Source: Silene noctiflora (lineage: Eukaryota > Streptophyta > Magnoliopsida > Caryophyllales > Caryophyllaceae). From it: DNA of 64,000 bases. Shown here piece by piece: positions 46,182-57,800 of this stretch. How positions within the stretch are numbered: position 1 is the stretch's first letter; every line of letters begins with the position of its first letter. The stretch spans positions 138,920 to 202,919 of the forward strand of contig VHZZ01000598.1 in assembly GCA_009801015.1 (NCBI GenBank). The letters run 5' to 3'. Both the position numbers and the translations under genes were made by a program. Under the pieces are notes generated by a model. That model did no database searches and was not told where the DNA came from. It saw only the letters and a list, made by a program, of their open reading frames with translations.

Positions 46182-49100
46182 ATGACATCTCTCATTTGTT
46201 CTTGTTCATCATACACAAAATTCAATAATTTAACAAACAATTCAAACAAAAAACTACAAAAACCCAACAATATACACATTAATCCATCATCATTTGCATT
46301 AAATTTGACAAATTCTCGGTCGAAATCTCCGTCAAAAATAAGATTATGGAAGAAATACAAAGATGGTAATAGTATAAGAAATGTAGAGGTGAAGTGCAAG
46401 GAAAATGATGGAGAAAATGGAGTTTTTTTATTTAAAGATGATGAAAATGGTGAAAAAGGAAACTATAGATATAAAGTGGTGTGTTTGGTGGCTATGGTTA
46501 TGTGTCTTTTGAATGCTAATAGAATTGTTATGTCTGTTGCTGTTGTACCACTTTCTCATACTCATGCTTGGTCTACTTCTTTTGTTGGCATTGTCCAGGT
46601 ACTTTTTTTTTTTAAAATATCGTTAGCGTTACTTGATGATACTGAATTCAGTTTGATCATATTCAACTAGAGGTTTACGTTTTCCTTTTTTGGCTTGTTC
46701 AACTAGTTGTTTACGTTCTTCTTTTCTGGCGTGATATAACATGTAATATGCCTTCACCCACTTGCACATGACATTTCCTAAAAAACCGCGCAAAAATCAA
46801 TTGTAAACTTCTAGCTGAATAGGAGGAAGTAATTGTTTAGGTCAAGGAGGTTTTGCTGTAGAGTGGCACCATTATCGATCACATAGGCTTTGTTTACACC
46901 TAGAGATCGACTTATCGTCCTTGCTAGTTGCTACTCATGATAGCTGAAGTAACAATGTAAGTAAGCATAATGTGTAATATATGGTGTTGTTTCTTGGTGT
47001 GTTGTGTTATCAGTCATCATTTTTGTGGGGTTACATAGTCTCCTCAGTAATCGGTGGAGCAATGGCTGACAAATTTGGTGGAGCAAGAGTTATGGCATGG
47101 GGTGTCGGATTCTGGTCACTTGCCACTTTCCTAACTCCATGGGCAGCTGATTTATCTGCCACCACCCTTTTAGTTGTTCGCGCGTTTTTTGGACTAGCAC
47201 AAGGTGTTGCTATACCCTCCATGAACATAATCCTATCAAGGTAATTAACTTTGATTTATCTTCTTATGCTTGTCTTTCATGTGGTGTTGTAACATCCACG
47301 AACTAACTCGTCTTAGAGAAGAACTAAGAAGTAATGGAATAATTTCGATGCACTGTAACTGTCTTCTGTAGGTGGTTTCCAGTTCATGAACGTGCGCGTG
47401 CAGTTGGGATTTCTTTGGCAGGATTTCAACTTGGCAATGTATTAGGTTTGTGTGTGACTCCAAATTTGATAACACTAACCGGAATATCTGGTCCTTTTGT
47501 GTTGTTTTCATCCCTCGGCCTACTTTGGCTACTGGTATGGAGTTACGGAGTCACAAATGATCCAAGGGAGAGTCGGTTTGTTAGAAACTCAGAACTGCAA
47601 CTGATCCAAGCAGGGAAGGCTAATTTATCTGCCAGCAATGCTAAGGTTCCGCCTGTTCGTCTTCTCTTATCGAAATGGCCTTCTTGGGCAATCATTCTTG
47701 CCAATTTTACTAACAACTGGGTATGTTTCCACTATTCCTGAACTTGAATCGACCAAAAAAAATGCGTATGAAACAGCACCGTGTCAGATGTGAGACCGTT
47801 TCATACAAGATTCACTATAAAAGTCGACACTGCATTAATAAATCACATTTTGTTCCTGGAATTGCAGGGTTATTTTGTTCTTCTATCATGGATGCCAATT
47901 TATTTTAAAACTGTAAGCATCAGCTACTGTGTTTGGCTTGTGAAGTTTCTTTGTTTAACCATTTATTGATTAATTTTGTTTCGGAATATTGTCTCAGGTA
48001 CTTGGTGTGAACCTAAAAGAAGCTGCGTGGTTTAGTGCAGTGCCATGGGGAGTGATGGCAGTTTCTAGCTACGCTGCTGGTGCAACATCTGATTACTTGA
48101 TCAAAGCTCGCTATGCTTTGATACTAGTTCGTAAAATCATGCAGGTAACCCGTCTCCCATAAAACCAGCGTGGTTTTTTATCCTGATTCTTTCCAACACG
48201 ACACTGGGACACTTCATGCAACGTAAATTAAGCAAAGTAACAATGTGTTTGCATTCTCTGCAGTCTATAGGTTTTGTTGGACCCGGGTTGTCTTTACTTT
48301 GCTTAAACTATGCCACGACTCCCGGTGTTGCATCTGTGATACTAACTGTGGCTTTGAGCTTCAGTGCTTTCAGCCAAGCTGGATACTTACTCAATATACA
48401 AGTACCGCCTTTTATCTCATTTATATTCTCCAACCGTTGTTTTCTCCCAATATTCAATTTTGACGTTATTTATGTGTTGAGCAGGATATTGCGCCACAAT
48501 CAGTTGGACTTCTTCACGGTACATTATTTCCGATTCTTATACGACTAAATCCTCTGAATTAATTAATCCCTTATATACTAAAAGAATAGGTGAATTCACA
48601 AGTTTTCCCTCCAAAAAACATCTTTTTAAATAAGGAAACTATGATAATTTAATTGTTTTTACTAAAAAAAAANTAGTAATTATAATATATTTCATTATAT
48701 AATTTTTTTCATTAAAATTAATCTTCTCATTAAATTATATATTTTCACTAAACATTAAACTATAATATTTTAATTAAAATATAAATAACTAATATAAAAC
48801 TAGAAACTATTAATCTTTTATTGATGCTATTATTTAAGAATGACTTGACTCATGCTATGTATAAACAAAATTATAAATCGTTTTAATTACTTTCATGACA
48901 AAAAGAAATTGAGAGAATTTATAAATTTGGAATCGTTAGCTTTGTGGTATAAAAAAAACTTTTTTAAAAACTCATTTCAGCACATTACTCAAATCTCTTG
49001 GATTAATTTTTAAATTTTTTTTTTTCTCGAAACAAAATACAATAACGAGAAAATGAAGAAATAATGAGCTACCACTATTATTTTAAAGTTTAATTTTACT

Positions 49101-49504
49101 CGGTTTTCTTGAATAATTTTGTAGTTCAATATTTTTTTCTCATATCAAAATATAATTACGTGAAATATGAAAAAATTAATAAGATGTTAATTTATGATTA
49201 AGTAATACTAAAATAAAAATTCTATAAAAACCGCGCATTTATTGCGCGGGATCTAAACTAGTACTCCGTAGTATATGATATGTTTAAGGATATAAGAAAT
49301 GACAGTTGATTAAACCGGAAAAGGGTAATTACAGGTATTTCAAATGCAGCCGGAACATTTGCAGCAATAATCAGTACAATTGGGACTGGCTATTTTGTAG
49401 AATGGCTTGGATCTTTCAAGGCATTTTTGATACTGACGGCCATGCTCTACTTCGTCTCGACTGTATTCTATAACCTTCATGCCACCGGAGAACGAATAGT
49501 TTAA
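46182..49504 (+). CDS. Plastid-type anion/phosphate transporter (MFS, PHT4/SLC17-like)
   Basis: Eight exons: 46182-46598, 47014-47240, 47372-47720, 47868-47912, 47998-48144, 48264-48401, 48485-48518 and 49335-49504, giving 508 residues with all introns GT-AG. The first 90 or so residues are Ser/Asn/Lys-rich and fit a chloroplast transit peptide. About twelve membrane segments follow. Typical family blocks are SSFLWGYIVSSVIGGAMAD, FFGLAQGVAIPSMNIILSRW, WFPVHERARAVGISLAGFQL, SIGFVGPGLSLLCLNYA, DIAPQSVGLLHGISNAAGTF and a C-terminal GTGYFVEWLGSFKAF. PHT4 members move phosphate or other anions, usually driven by Na+ or H+. In the first membrane segment the sequence is LLNANR, where I expect an acidic residue (NADR) at Asn113. 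Intron 7 contains a whole Helitron. Confidence 0.92.
48567..49261 (+). mobile_element. Complete 695-base non-autonomous Helitron in transporter intron 7
   Basis: It starts TCCCTTATATACTAAAAGAA and ends CTAG, with hairpin CCGCGC-ATTTATT-GCGCGG eight bases before the end. The host bases are A at the left and T at the right. It contains an 'n' at 48673. It has no coding capacity. Without it the intron would be about 121 bases. Confidence 0.92.
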
Positions 49505-52109
49505 GAACATAATTATCAATTATCATCTAAAGATCTAATCTCGATCTCATTTGTTGATCAGATACTATGCTTAATCCTGTACTCGTAGTTAAACCGTAAC
49601 TAAGCATTAATTTTCTAGCGGATTATTTCTTATTTCCTTAAACTTCACTTGAAATTTGATAAAGTTTGTATTACTTCTTTGTGTTATATACGCAATTTTG
49701 CATTCCTCGTATAAATTAGAGAAATAATTCCACAGAAAGCAAATATAGCTTTGGGCAATAAATTTAGCACCTATTTATTACAGTATATTCTAGTGACGTC
49801 ATCTTATTTTTTACAAGGCGATAATGCCGACAAAGAGTATAGACGAAAAAGGTGCTGAAGAAAATTAGAAAACAGGGAAAATGAAATAGAAAAGCAATGA
49901 GCAATAGAGAATTAAAAGCAGCGAATATAAGAATAAAGTCTAGGGAGGAGGGTCCTTCCTAATCAATAATATCATTGATCAAGATAACATATCATTGCTT
50001 ATTGGAAAACCGTTTTATAACACGTGTCCTAAGGGCGCACATTAAGAAATTGAGAAAGAATGATTTATAAGAACATATCATAAGAAATTAATGTACAGAC
50101 TCATTTTTACATCGAGCATTTTGAGCGCTTCTATTGTTGTAAGAAACTCAACGGCAATTCACAATTTTTGAATTGAGAAATTTGTGGAAATTAGTTAATG
50201 GTGAAAATTTAGGGGTATTTGGCAGCACCGGCAAATTTGAAATTATTTATTGGTGTTGCTTATTGGTTTTTGATGGAGTTGGGACATTTGCAGGACTCGA
50301 ACAACTAAGAGAAATGTTGGATAATCGGACAAGTATTGCACTATAAGAAATTAATAAGTCGAAGACCTTCAATTTAAGAAAATTAAAACCCTAATTGTAA
50401 ATTTCCTTTTTCTCTATTAACAAACTTCATTAAATTGATTAAAAGACATGTACTAATAAAAGTGTTGATAAACCGACAAAATTACTTCTGAAATGTGTAC
50501 ATTTAAGATGCATAATTGACGAATTATTAATGAATAGATTTAGTTTTGAGAGGGAGAGGAGAGAGAACTTTTTTAATTTCTTGTTAATCGGAATGGTAAA
50601 ATTGGAATAATAGAGGTAAAGTGCGCAGGATATAGTAAGATAGTGCGCGAGATTTAGCAAATACGTTTAACTTTATAGGGCACACATTAGAACAACTGAT
50701 TTAATATTCTAAGAGCCAGATTTCTTCGATATAAGAGACTAAAGCATATAGTGATTTATTTGGAATCTTGGATGTTTTGCTTTCTTCAAAGTTCAATCCA
50801 TCAAATTGGATGGAACATAACCGTCTCTCAAATACGTAGTTTTTTCTCGACATTTGTTACTTCGTAACTATAATCACAAAGACATACGTCCATTAACCAT
50901 TCGATTTAATCGACGAAAAATAGAGGTAGAGAGTTATTTTTTCTAAACGTTCCAAGTACCTCAATCATCTAAACTATATGTTCAAGAACCTGAATCACAA
51001 AAATATTAATTCGAATATATGGCTTGGTTTTTATGTGTTGACCAGAAACATCCTTATCGACAGATCGGGATAGCTTATGAAGTGGTGAACTTGAGCTAAA
51101 CAAATACATTGAGGGGACATTTTCATTTCCTACGTCGAATTACCATATAATCTCTCTAATACGCGTTTTTACGTAAAATAATATTTTTATTTTTATTTAA
51201 AAAACATTAGCACATTTTTATGAACTTTGCTTAGTGGAATAAGCATTTTGTTGATGTAATATGTCACTCATGAATTATTTCTTTTGCTAGTTAATTACCA
51301 TTAATTAAATAATACTTTGAAAGCTTCACTTTACTAATTAGTGTAGTCTAATCAACTTTGAAAATCCTTATTTAAACATGTATGAGTGAAGACTCATCTT
51401 CTTTCCTTAAATGGATGCATTCGCATGTTTCTTTGCTTCTCTTCCCCACCGTTTAAATGTCACTTTTGACGGTCATAAGTTTGTGATTTCTTACAGCCTT
51501 TTTTTCACTTGTTCTCCCACTTGCTTCTCGTGAAAGTTACAAGCTTGTAACGGAATAATAATGTCGTCACAAATATAAGAGTGATTAATTATAATGTTAA
51601 TAAGGTTCGAATTCAGGTTATGAATACCACTTCTAATGAATTCTTTAACTAAGTTAGTTGACATTTGTACTATTTATCATAAAGTGATCACTTTTTACCT
51701 ATCACATCATAAGATCAATTCATGGACTATACAACCAGTTGTACCAGTTGTATAGTGTAGAATCTGAGCTTTGTAATAAAGTATCCGAGCTTTATGTTAA
51801 AGAATATGAGTTTTATTAGAAAGTATCTGATCTCATCCAATTACACATTAAAAATATGAACTTTGCATTAGCTCAGAAAAAATACATATAAGCTCGAATT
51901 CTTATACCTAGGTTGTACAATGCTTATATACAACTGGATGTATAATCCTCTTTGTGTCATACGATGGTCGCACACAATATAACTATTAATTAAATTAAAA
52001 CCTCTTCCCATGTTGATAACTCAGGAGTAATTTAAGCAACTAATTAATTAATTAATTAATATTAATACTATAGAACTTGCTTAACTATGCCCTAATTTTT
52101 ATCATCTTG
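49505..52109. other. Intergenic region before the CEP genes
   Basis: No gene is supported. A minus-strand open frame at 50439-50660 has no recognisable motif. A foldback-like stretch at about 51465-51575 (TTTGACGGTCATAAG to TTGTAACGGAATAA, TGTCGTCACAAAT) resembles the one at 5106-5222. Confidence 0.5.
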
Positions 52110-52117
52110 TATATATA
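52110..52117 (+). promoter_or_regulatory. Candidate TATA box of the first CEP gene
   Basis: TATATATA lies 113 bases before the ATG at 52230. The tandem CEP duplication seems to start only at about 52206, so this box was not copied along with the second gene. Confidence 0.5.
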
Positions 52118-52229
52118 GTCCTTCTCTATCATTGATTAACTTACTAATCAAGCTAGCTTCTCTAATCTCTTAGAGAAATCAAGCAAATTTGTAAAACATT
52201 TAATTGTATAGTTTCAATTTCAATTTTTC

Positions 52230-52472
52230 ATGGCACATACTAAATCGAGTGTTCTTTTAATATTCACTTGCATTATTAGTTTTCTAGTTCTAATAGAAGA
52301 GCTAGGAAATAGTGCAGCTGCAACGCCTCCGTTTAAGGTAAGTAAGGTATCATATAATCAAATTGGTTACAAGATGAATCAATATAAAAAATTCGAGATG
52401 AAAGCTTTTCGACCTACTACTCCCGGTCGTAGTCCAGGAGCAGGACATGGAGAACCTCCCGGCTCTCAGTAG
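52230..52472 (+). CDS. C-terminally encoded peptide (CEP) hormone precursor
   Basis: A single exon encodes 80 residues. An N-terminal hydrophobic signal peptide covers about residues 7-32 (LLIFTCIISFLVLIEELG then SAAA). A variable middle is followed by one CEP domain, AFRPTTPGRSPGAGH, at residues 58-72. That matches the family consensus FRPTxPGxSPGxGH with its prolines and terminal His. After it comes a short GEPPGSQ tail. CEPs are secreted, cut and proline-hydroxylated 15-residue hormones that signal nitrogen status and root growth through receptor kinases. These processing facts are from family knowledge. It is duplicated in tandem 861 bases downstream. Confidence 0.93.
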   Translation: MAHTKSSVLLIFTCIISFLVLIEELGNSAAATPPFKVSKVSYNQIGYKMNQYKKFEMKAFRPTTPGRSPGAGHGEPPGSQ

Positions 52473-53090
52473 TATTACATTTGTATCATGAGTACCACAA
52501 AAAGGTTTTTAATATACCTCACTATTGTTCTGGTTAGTTGTTTTGTCACTCTTGTACACATGCTGAAACTCTGAAACTCGGTGGTGTGATAACTTGAGCT
52601 TTAATTAAGCGTGTGATTTTTCATATTTGGTTGATTGTAATGTTGTGCCGACTAATTAGTTTATGAAACAATGTTATATTATGAGACTTGTCGAATTTCC
52701 ACAATAGTTGCTCTTGCAATTTTGTTGACTACTAAATAAAAGACATCAGAATATAACGAATTTGTTCAATTTTAAAATACACAAACTCTCTCATAACCAT
52801 GTTCAAACAAGCTTTCATGAGAAGACGTTGAAAATCAAGGTTAATTAAGTGAAAAAAGACAATATTCATATAAGCTCACGTTCCTAATTAAATACTTTAT
52901 ACAAACTATTATAATTAATGTTTGTTATAAATAAAATACAATAAATACGTTTTATCTTTAATCACTAATATTTTATTAATATTTAAAAATAGTTTGTGCA
53001 AAGTACATCGGGATATTAAAGTAGTAGCTACTATAATTATTATAGAGTGCTGATTTAAAATACTCCGTATAGTTTCAATTTCAAATTTTC

Positions 53091-53300
53091 ATGGCACATA
53101 CTAAATCGAGTTTTCTTATAATATTCACTTGCATTATTAGTTGTCTAGTTCTAATAGAAGAGTTAGGACATAGTGCAGCTGCAACATTTCCGTTTAAGGT
53201 AATTAAGTTATCATATAATCAAATTGGTTCTAGGATGAATCGATATAAAAAATTCGAGATGAAAGCTTTTCGACCTACTACTCCTGGTCGTAGTCCATGA
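53091..53300 (+). pseudogene. Tandem CEP copy truncated inside the peptide domain
   Basis: The open frame encodes 69 residues closely matching the first copy, including the signal peptide. It ends at TGA (53298-53300) after AFRPTTPGRSP, so the last four residues of the CEP domain are missing. Past the stop the frame continues with the same pattern, and the residue at the terminal His position has changed to Tyr. The copied block starts in the leader, so the original TATA box is not included. It is either a dead copy or a source of a shortened 11-residue form; the former is more likely. Confidence 0.85.
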
Positions 53301-53392
53301 GCAGGATATGAAGAATCTCCCGGCTCTCAGTAGTTTTACATTTGTATCATGAGTGTACCACAAAAAGGTTTTTAATATACCTCACTATTGTT

Positions 53393-53393
53393 N
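53393..53393. other. Single ambiguous base marking a probable join
   Basis: The 3' flank of the second CEP copy follows that of the first copy up to CTCACTATTGTT. It then jumps across the 'n' to TATTATGAGACTTGTCG, missing roughly 165 bases present in the first copy (between about 52530 and 52675). Either sequence is missing here or the copy has a real deletion. Confidence 0.7.
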
Positions 53394-53826
53394 TATTATG
53401 AGACTTGTCGAATTTCCACAATAGTTGTTCTTGCAATTTTGTTGACTACTCCGTACTAAATAAAAGACATCGGAATATAACGAATTAGTTCAATTTTACA
53501 ATACACAGACTCTCTCATAAGTCATAACCATGTTCAAATAAACTTTTATGAGAAGACTTTGAAAATTAAGGTTAATTAAGTGAAAGAGGACAATATTCAT
53601 ATAAGTTAACGATCCTAATTAAATATTTTATACAAACTATTATAATTTATGTTTGTTATAAATAAAATAAAATAATACGTTTTTTCTTTAATTACTAATA
53701 TTTATTAATATTTAAAAATAGTTTATGCAAAGTAGAGCGAAATATTAAAGTTTAGTTACTATAATTATTATAGAGTGCTGATTTAAAATACTCCGTATTT
53801 GTATAAGACGGTTCTACCCAATTAAA

Positions 53827-54479
53827 TCCCCCTTACTACTAGGGGAATAAAATTTTTCTTAGTTTTCCCTCCAAAAAGCATTTAGCTAAATAAGGTAATA
53901 AGTAAATTTTCATTCATTGCATTATTATTATCTTTTCAATGAATATATGCCTATAATTAAACTCTAATCTTTTAATAAAATTCATAATTATGATTTTTTT
54001 TCTCTTACTACTAAGAGAATACTTAGTTTTCCCTCGAAAATGCATCTATTTTTATAAGGACATAATTGATTTTTTAATAAACTATTATCTTTTTCTTAAA
54101 ATATAATCTTAATATAATTATAATTATACTCTAATATTTTAATTAAATTCAAAATTATGATTTTTTTTCATTATAATAAAATAAAATTGGTATTAAATTA
54201 TAAACTATAAATTACTAAATTTTTCGGTAATGAAATAATTACCGTAGAGAAAAACTTGACACCTACTTACTATTAGTTTCGTGACAAAAAACAAATTCAT
54301 TAAAAAAAATCACAACTTAATTTAATTTTATTTGGTTAGTTTTCCATTTCAATTTTTTTGTTTTATATAAAAAAATAATGGAATGAAATATTAAATATTA
54401 ATGAAGTGAAAATTTAAATTTTTTAATTAATAAACTAAAAAGAAAATAAAAACTCTATATACCGCGGGATCTATACTAG
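53827..54479 (+). mobile_element. Helitron with degraded 3' hairpin and a repeated 5' end
   Basis: It starts TCCCCCTTACTACTAGGGGA after A and ends CTATACTAG before T. The 3' hairpin has shrunk to CCGCGG. A second 5'-end-like sequence (TCTCTTACTACTAAGAGAA, then TTAGTTTTCCCTC) lies inside at about 54001, so the element may be a nested or 5'-duplicated derivative. It ends about 380 bases before the kinetochore gene start. Confidence 0.7.
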
Positions 54480-54665
54480 TAAGTTATTGCGACGAAAACA
54501 AACACACCATTACACAAACACAGATAAACCGATCATTTGATAGCTGAGTGATGAATTTTCCCGCCCAAAAAAGAAATTAGGGTTTCAAAATCACACCACG
54601 GAAAATTATTCAATCAAGAAAAAAACAGAAGAAATTTCACTCATATCTCAACGATTCAGTTGCAG

Positions 54666-54835
54666 GTAATCATTTCTTCACTTCTTGTACATTAGATTTT
54701 GAGAAGAAATGTTTTTTTTTTTTTGCTAAATTCTGCGAATACAAATTTGATTTTTTTTGATAATTTGTACAATTATTGAGTTTTGAGAATAATTAATTCA
54801 ATAATCTGTGATATACGATCATGAATTTCATGCAG
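54666..54835 (+). other. Probable 5' leader intron of the kinetochore gene
   Basis: A donor after TTGCAG at 54665 (GTAATC) and an acceptor TTTCATGCAG ending at 54835 remove 170 bases just upstream of the ATG at 54862. Inferred from splice-site quality only. Confidence 0.5.
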
Positions 54836-54861
54836 GAGTTGATAATTGCGAAGTTTCGTAA

Positions 54862-57800
54862 ATGGAAAAAGAAGGAGAAACTGTTCCTCATGGATTAAAA
54901 CGATTGGAGTTGATGAAGTCATTTAGGCTAGGCGTGCGTACTCTGCTTACCGCCTTTCCGTTCGAGGTAATTATCGCATACTACTCTCTCGTATTCTTTG
55001 AAATTGCCACATTTTTTAAATTTTCTGGACAAATTTTGGGAAATGACGGTGCTGTAAAGAATAGGAGTGAGGGTTAGTACTTGTAAATCGGAGAAGTTTA
55101 TTGCTTTCCAATTTTTGTGCATTTGTTGTACTCCGTATGAGTTATGGACGCGTACTTGAACCTTGTCGTGATGTCGAACAATGAATACGGTTTTTATTTT
55201 ATTTTATGTTAATTCATCATTTTTCAAAGTTTTCGTGTGATGGGATGAGTTTACTTGTAGTGCTAACGTAGTATAATCCAATGGAAGTGGACTGGAACCT
55301 ACTTCGTTGTCGTGATTTCAAATGATATTGAACCCTGGATGCCTTTAAGTTGGCTTAGTGGGTAGGAGATGCAGGAAGAATTAACGATTCTAGTTAGTTA
55401 CTTGTGGCTTTCTTTGTTTTGGTCATGTTAATTTGTCAATGTGTATGGTCGTAAGAAGATCTCTTCTGGACATATCTTCAAATTTCCATAGTGTTGCTTA
55501 TCGAATTTAAACAATTTCACAATATGACCATTATTCGAGGGAGGTCTAAATTTGAGGTAAAGTGGTATCTATCCTTGTGCTGTGTAGTTCTACGATAAGA
55601 TGGACGTGTAAGGTGTCTAGTGCAGTGACATTTGTCATAGATGAATGGGTGACGATGTGAAATTCATTTTGTGGGGATCGGCTGAGGTGCCGACTATATT
55701 TTTGAACTTTAGGTCCGGTTTCAGTTCACTGTTTAACTGATTTAACTCAGTCGAAGAGTTGACTTAACCTCATGTAATGATGCAATGCAATGCACATGTT
55801 ATTGTTATCTGACCCTGAGTTCTGAAGTAGCATTTCTGCTCTTACTTGTGGCTTCCACAAAACACGAGCTACTCGGATTTTGATAGTTTCTGACCAGCCA
55901 ACTTAAAACTCCTTCAGGCATCAGGCCTTCAGGGTATAACTCGTGGACTGTGGTCAGTTTCATACTTTAATCTTTTTCATTACATAATGGATTGAAAATT
56001 TGAAACTAGTGTTTAGTATTTTCTTCCTGTGTAAAGGTACCCTATATGCCTTGTGCCTGTTATCACCATCCACTAGTAAACTCCGTTGTGATTTTTGTGT
56101 TGCAATCATGTTTTGTTGGTGGAGTCTGTATTATGTACTTTTAGTGCGCCAATGCATTGCACCAATTGGCCGTCTCTTTATCATAAATTTATTTTTTCGG
56201 ATGATAGAGAATATGTGGCTGCTGCCGTTTGCTTTGTCCTGTGACTGTTTTTTTGGGGTGATTTCAGTGTACTTGTATATTTTTTACTGCCTCAGTAATC
56301 CCTTTTTCATTTCTTTTGCATTACTATTGGCTTATTACTAATCAAAAAATTTTGAACTATACATGCTCTTTTCTTTATTTATTTTACTTAGGATCTCTCT
56401 AGAGCTTTTCCGAATTTTAGCAAGGCTGAGCAGGATCGCCTCTACCAGCTATATATTCAGGTAACCTAATTGTTCATCTGTTATTTGAGTAATTCGACGA
56501 CTTCTCATGATCACTTCTCTTCTCCTTTCTTTTGTAGTTAGAAAAATTTATTCAGATAATGAAATGTCGTATGTTAATTTTTTTAATCAAAGTTTTAACT
56601 TTTAAGCACTGATATGCATAAAAGAACAAATATAGTATTATCTGATGTAGAATTCGTACTCAGTTGGTCTTAGCCGGTTGATTAGACTGTGCTACAAGCA
56701 TGTTGTAGCGTTGAATACTTGAAGGTTACAATGAGACGTTGGCATTTTTGCTTTCAGAATTTACTTTGGATAACAAGCCATAAATTTCTCAAACATCTTG
56801 CATTAATTTATTAAATGCCAATAATCATGGTATACTAGCAGGATCTCAAAATATAATGTCTCTCTGTATTGCTTATTTGTGTTACGACTCTTACGAGTTA
56901 TCTGGAGACTTTTCTCATACAGCTTACACAGGTCTAGCAATACCTCAAGCACCGACCATTTACTGAGTTCTACAATCTTCATATAACATTATAACAACAT
57001 AACGCAATCTGAAATCATGTTTACTTGTGCAAACTTGAGAAGCTCCATCTGGTCAGTCACACAACTTGTTGAAATGCCTTAATTAGGCTTTGGATAAATT
57101 GTACAGGAGTAGACTTTAGAAAGTGGCCACAAATTCAGGAAAAAGCAAAACAGCATAGAGAAGCAAGAAGAATGTTTTTTTGAAAGTAGTTGGGTTATGG
57201 AGGGGTCCATATACGGGGAAGTTACATGTTGGGGTTAATAAAGATTAGACAAATAGAGAACCTATATCAAAATACTTGCCATTGATCATAGTCCAATCAA
57301 AAAGGTAGTAATTGCTAGATAGAAAGGTAGTCTTGCAGTCTCTATACAGAACACGATCTCAGTTAAAATGTAAAACATCCAGATAAAAATAGTGAATGGA
57401 GCAAAATATACTTCAACATATTAACTATAAAAAGCATCCATCTGACAACTCTTCCCCAAAAGTTCAAATTTTATCATAGTAGATGAACTCCATTTTCTGT
57501 AAGGACTAAGGATTGAGTATTTTTTTGGTCCTCTATTCTTGTTAGAGTCGTCTGTGCTGACTATACTGTTTTTCTTTTCTCCACAGATCATTACAGCACT
57601 GCATGAAAATATTCAGGTATTTTATTCATTTTAGCTCAAGTAAAATTTTCATCTTTAGGCATTTGAAATCTGCTGTTTTTTAAATCCTTCTCTAACTTTG
57701 GTTCCTTATAATCTCTTCTCGTTCACTAGTTGTTAATTCCTTTATATTAATGCTTGTTCTAAGTGCTGACAGAGTAACAGCATGTAGAGACTGAAACTCT

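Noticed and set aside
50439-50660. Minus-strand open frame before the CEP genes
   Set aside because: Hydrophobic low-complexity translation with no family match and no supporting context.
55340-55400. tRNA-like GTTGGCTTAGTGGGTAGGAG sequence
   Set aside because: No matching acceptor stem, anticodon arm or B box could be drawn around it.
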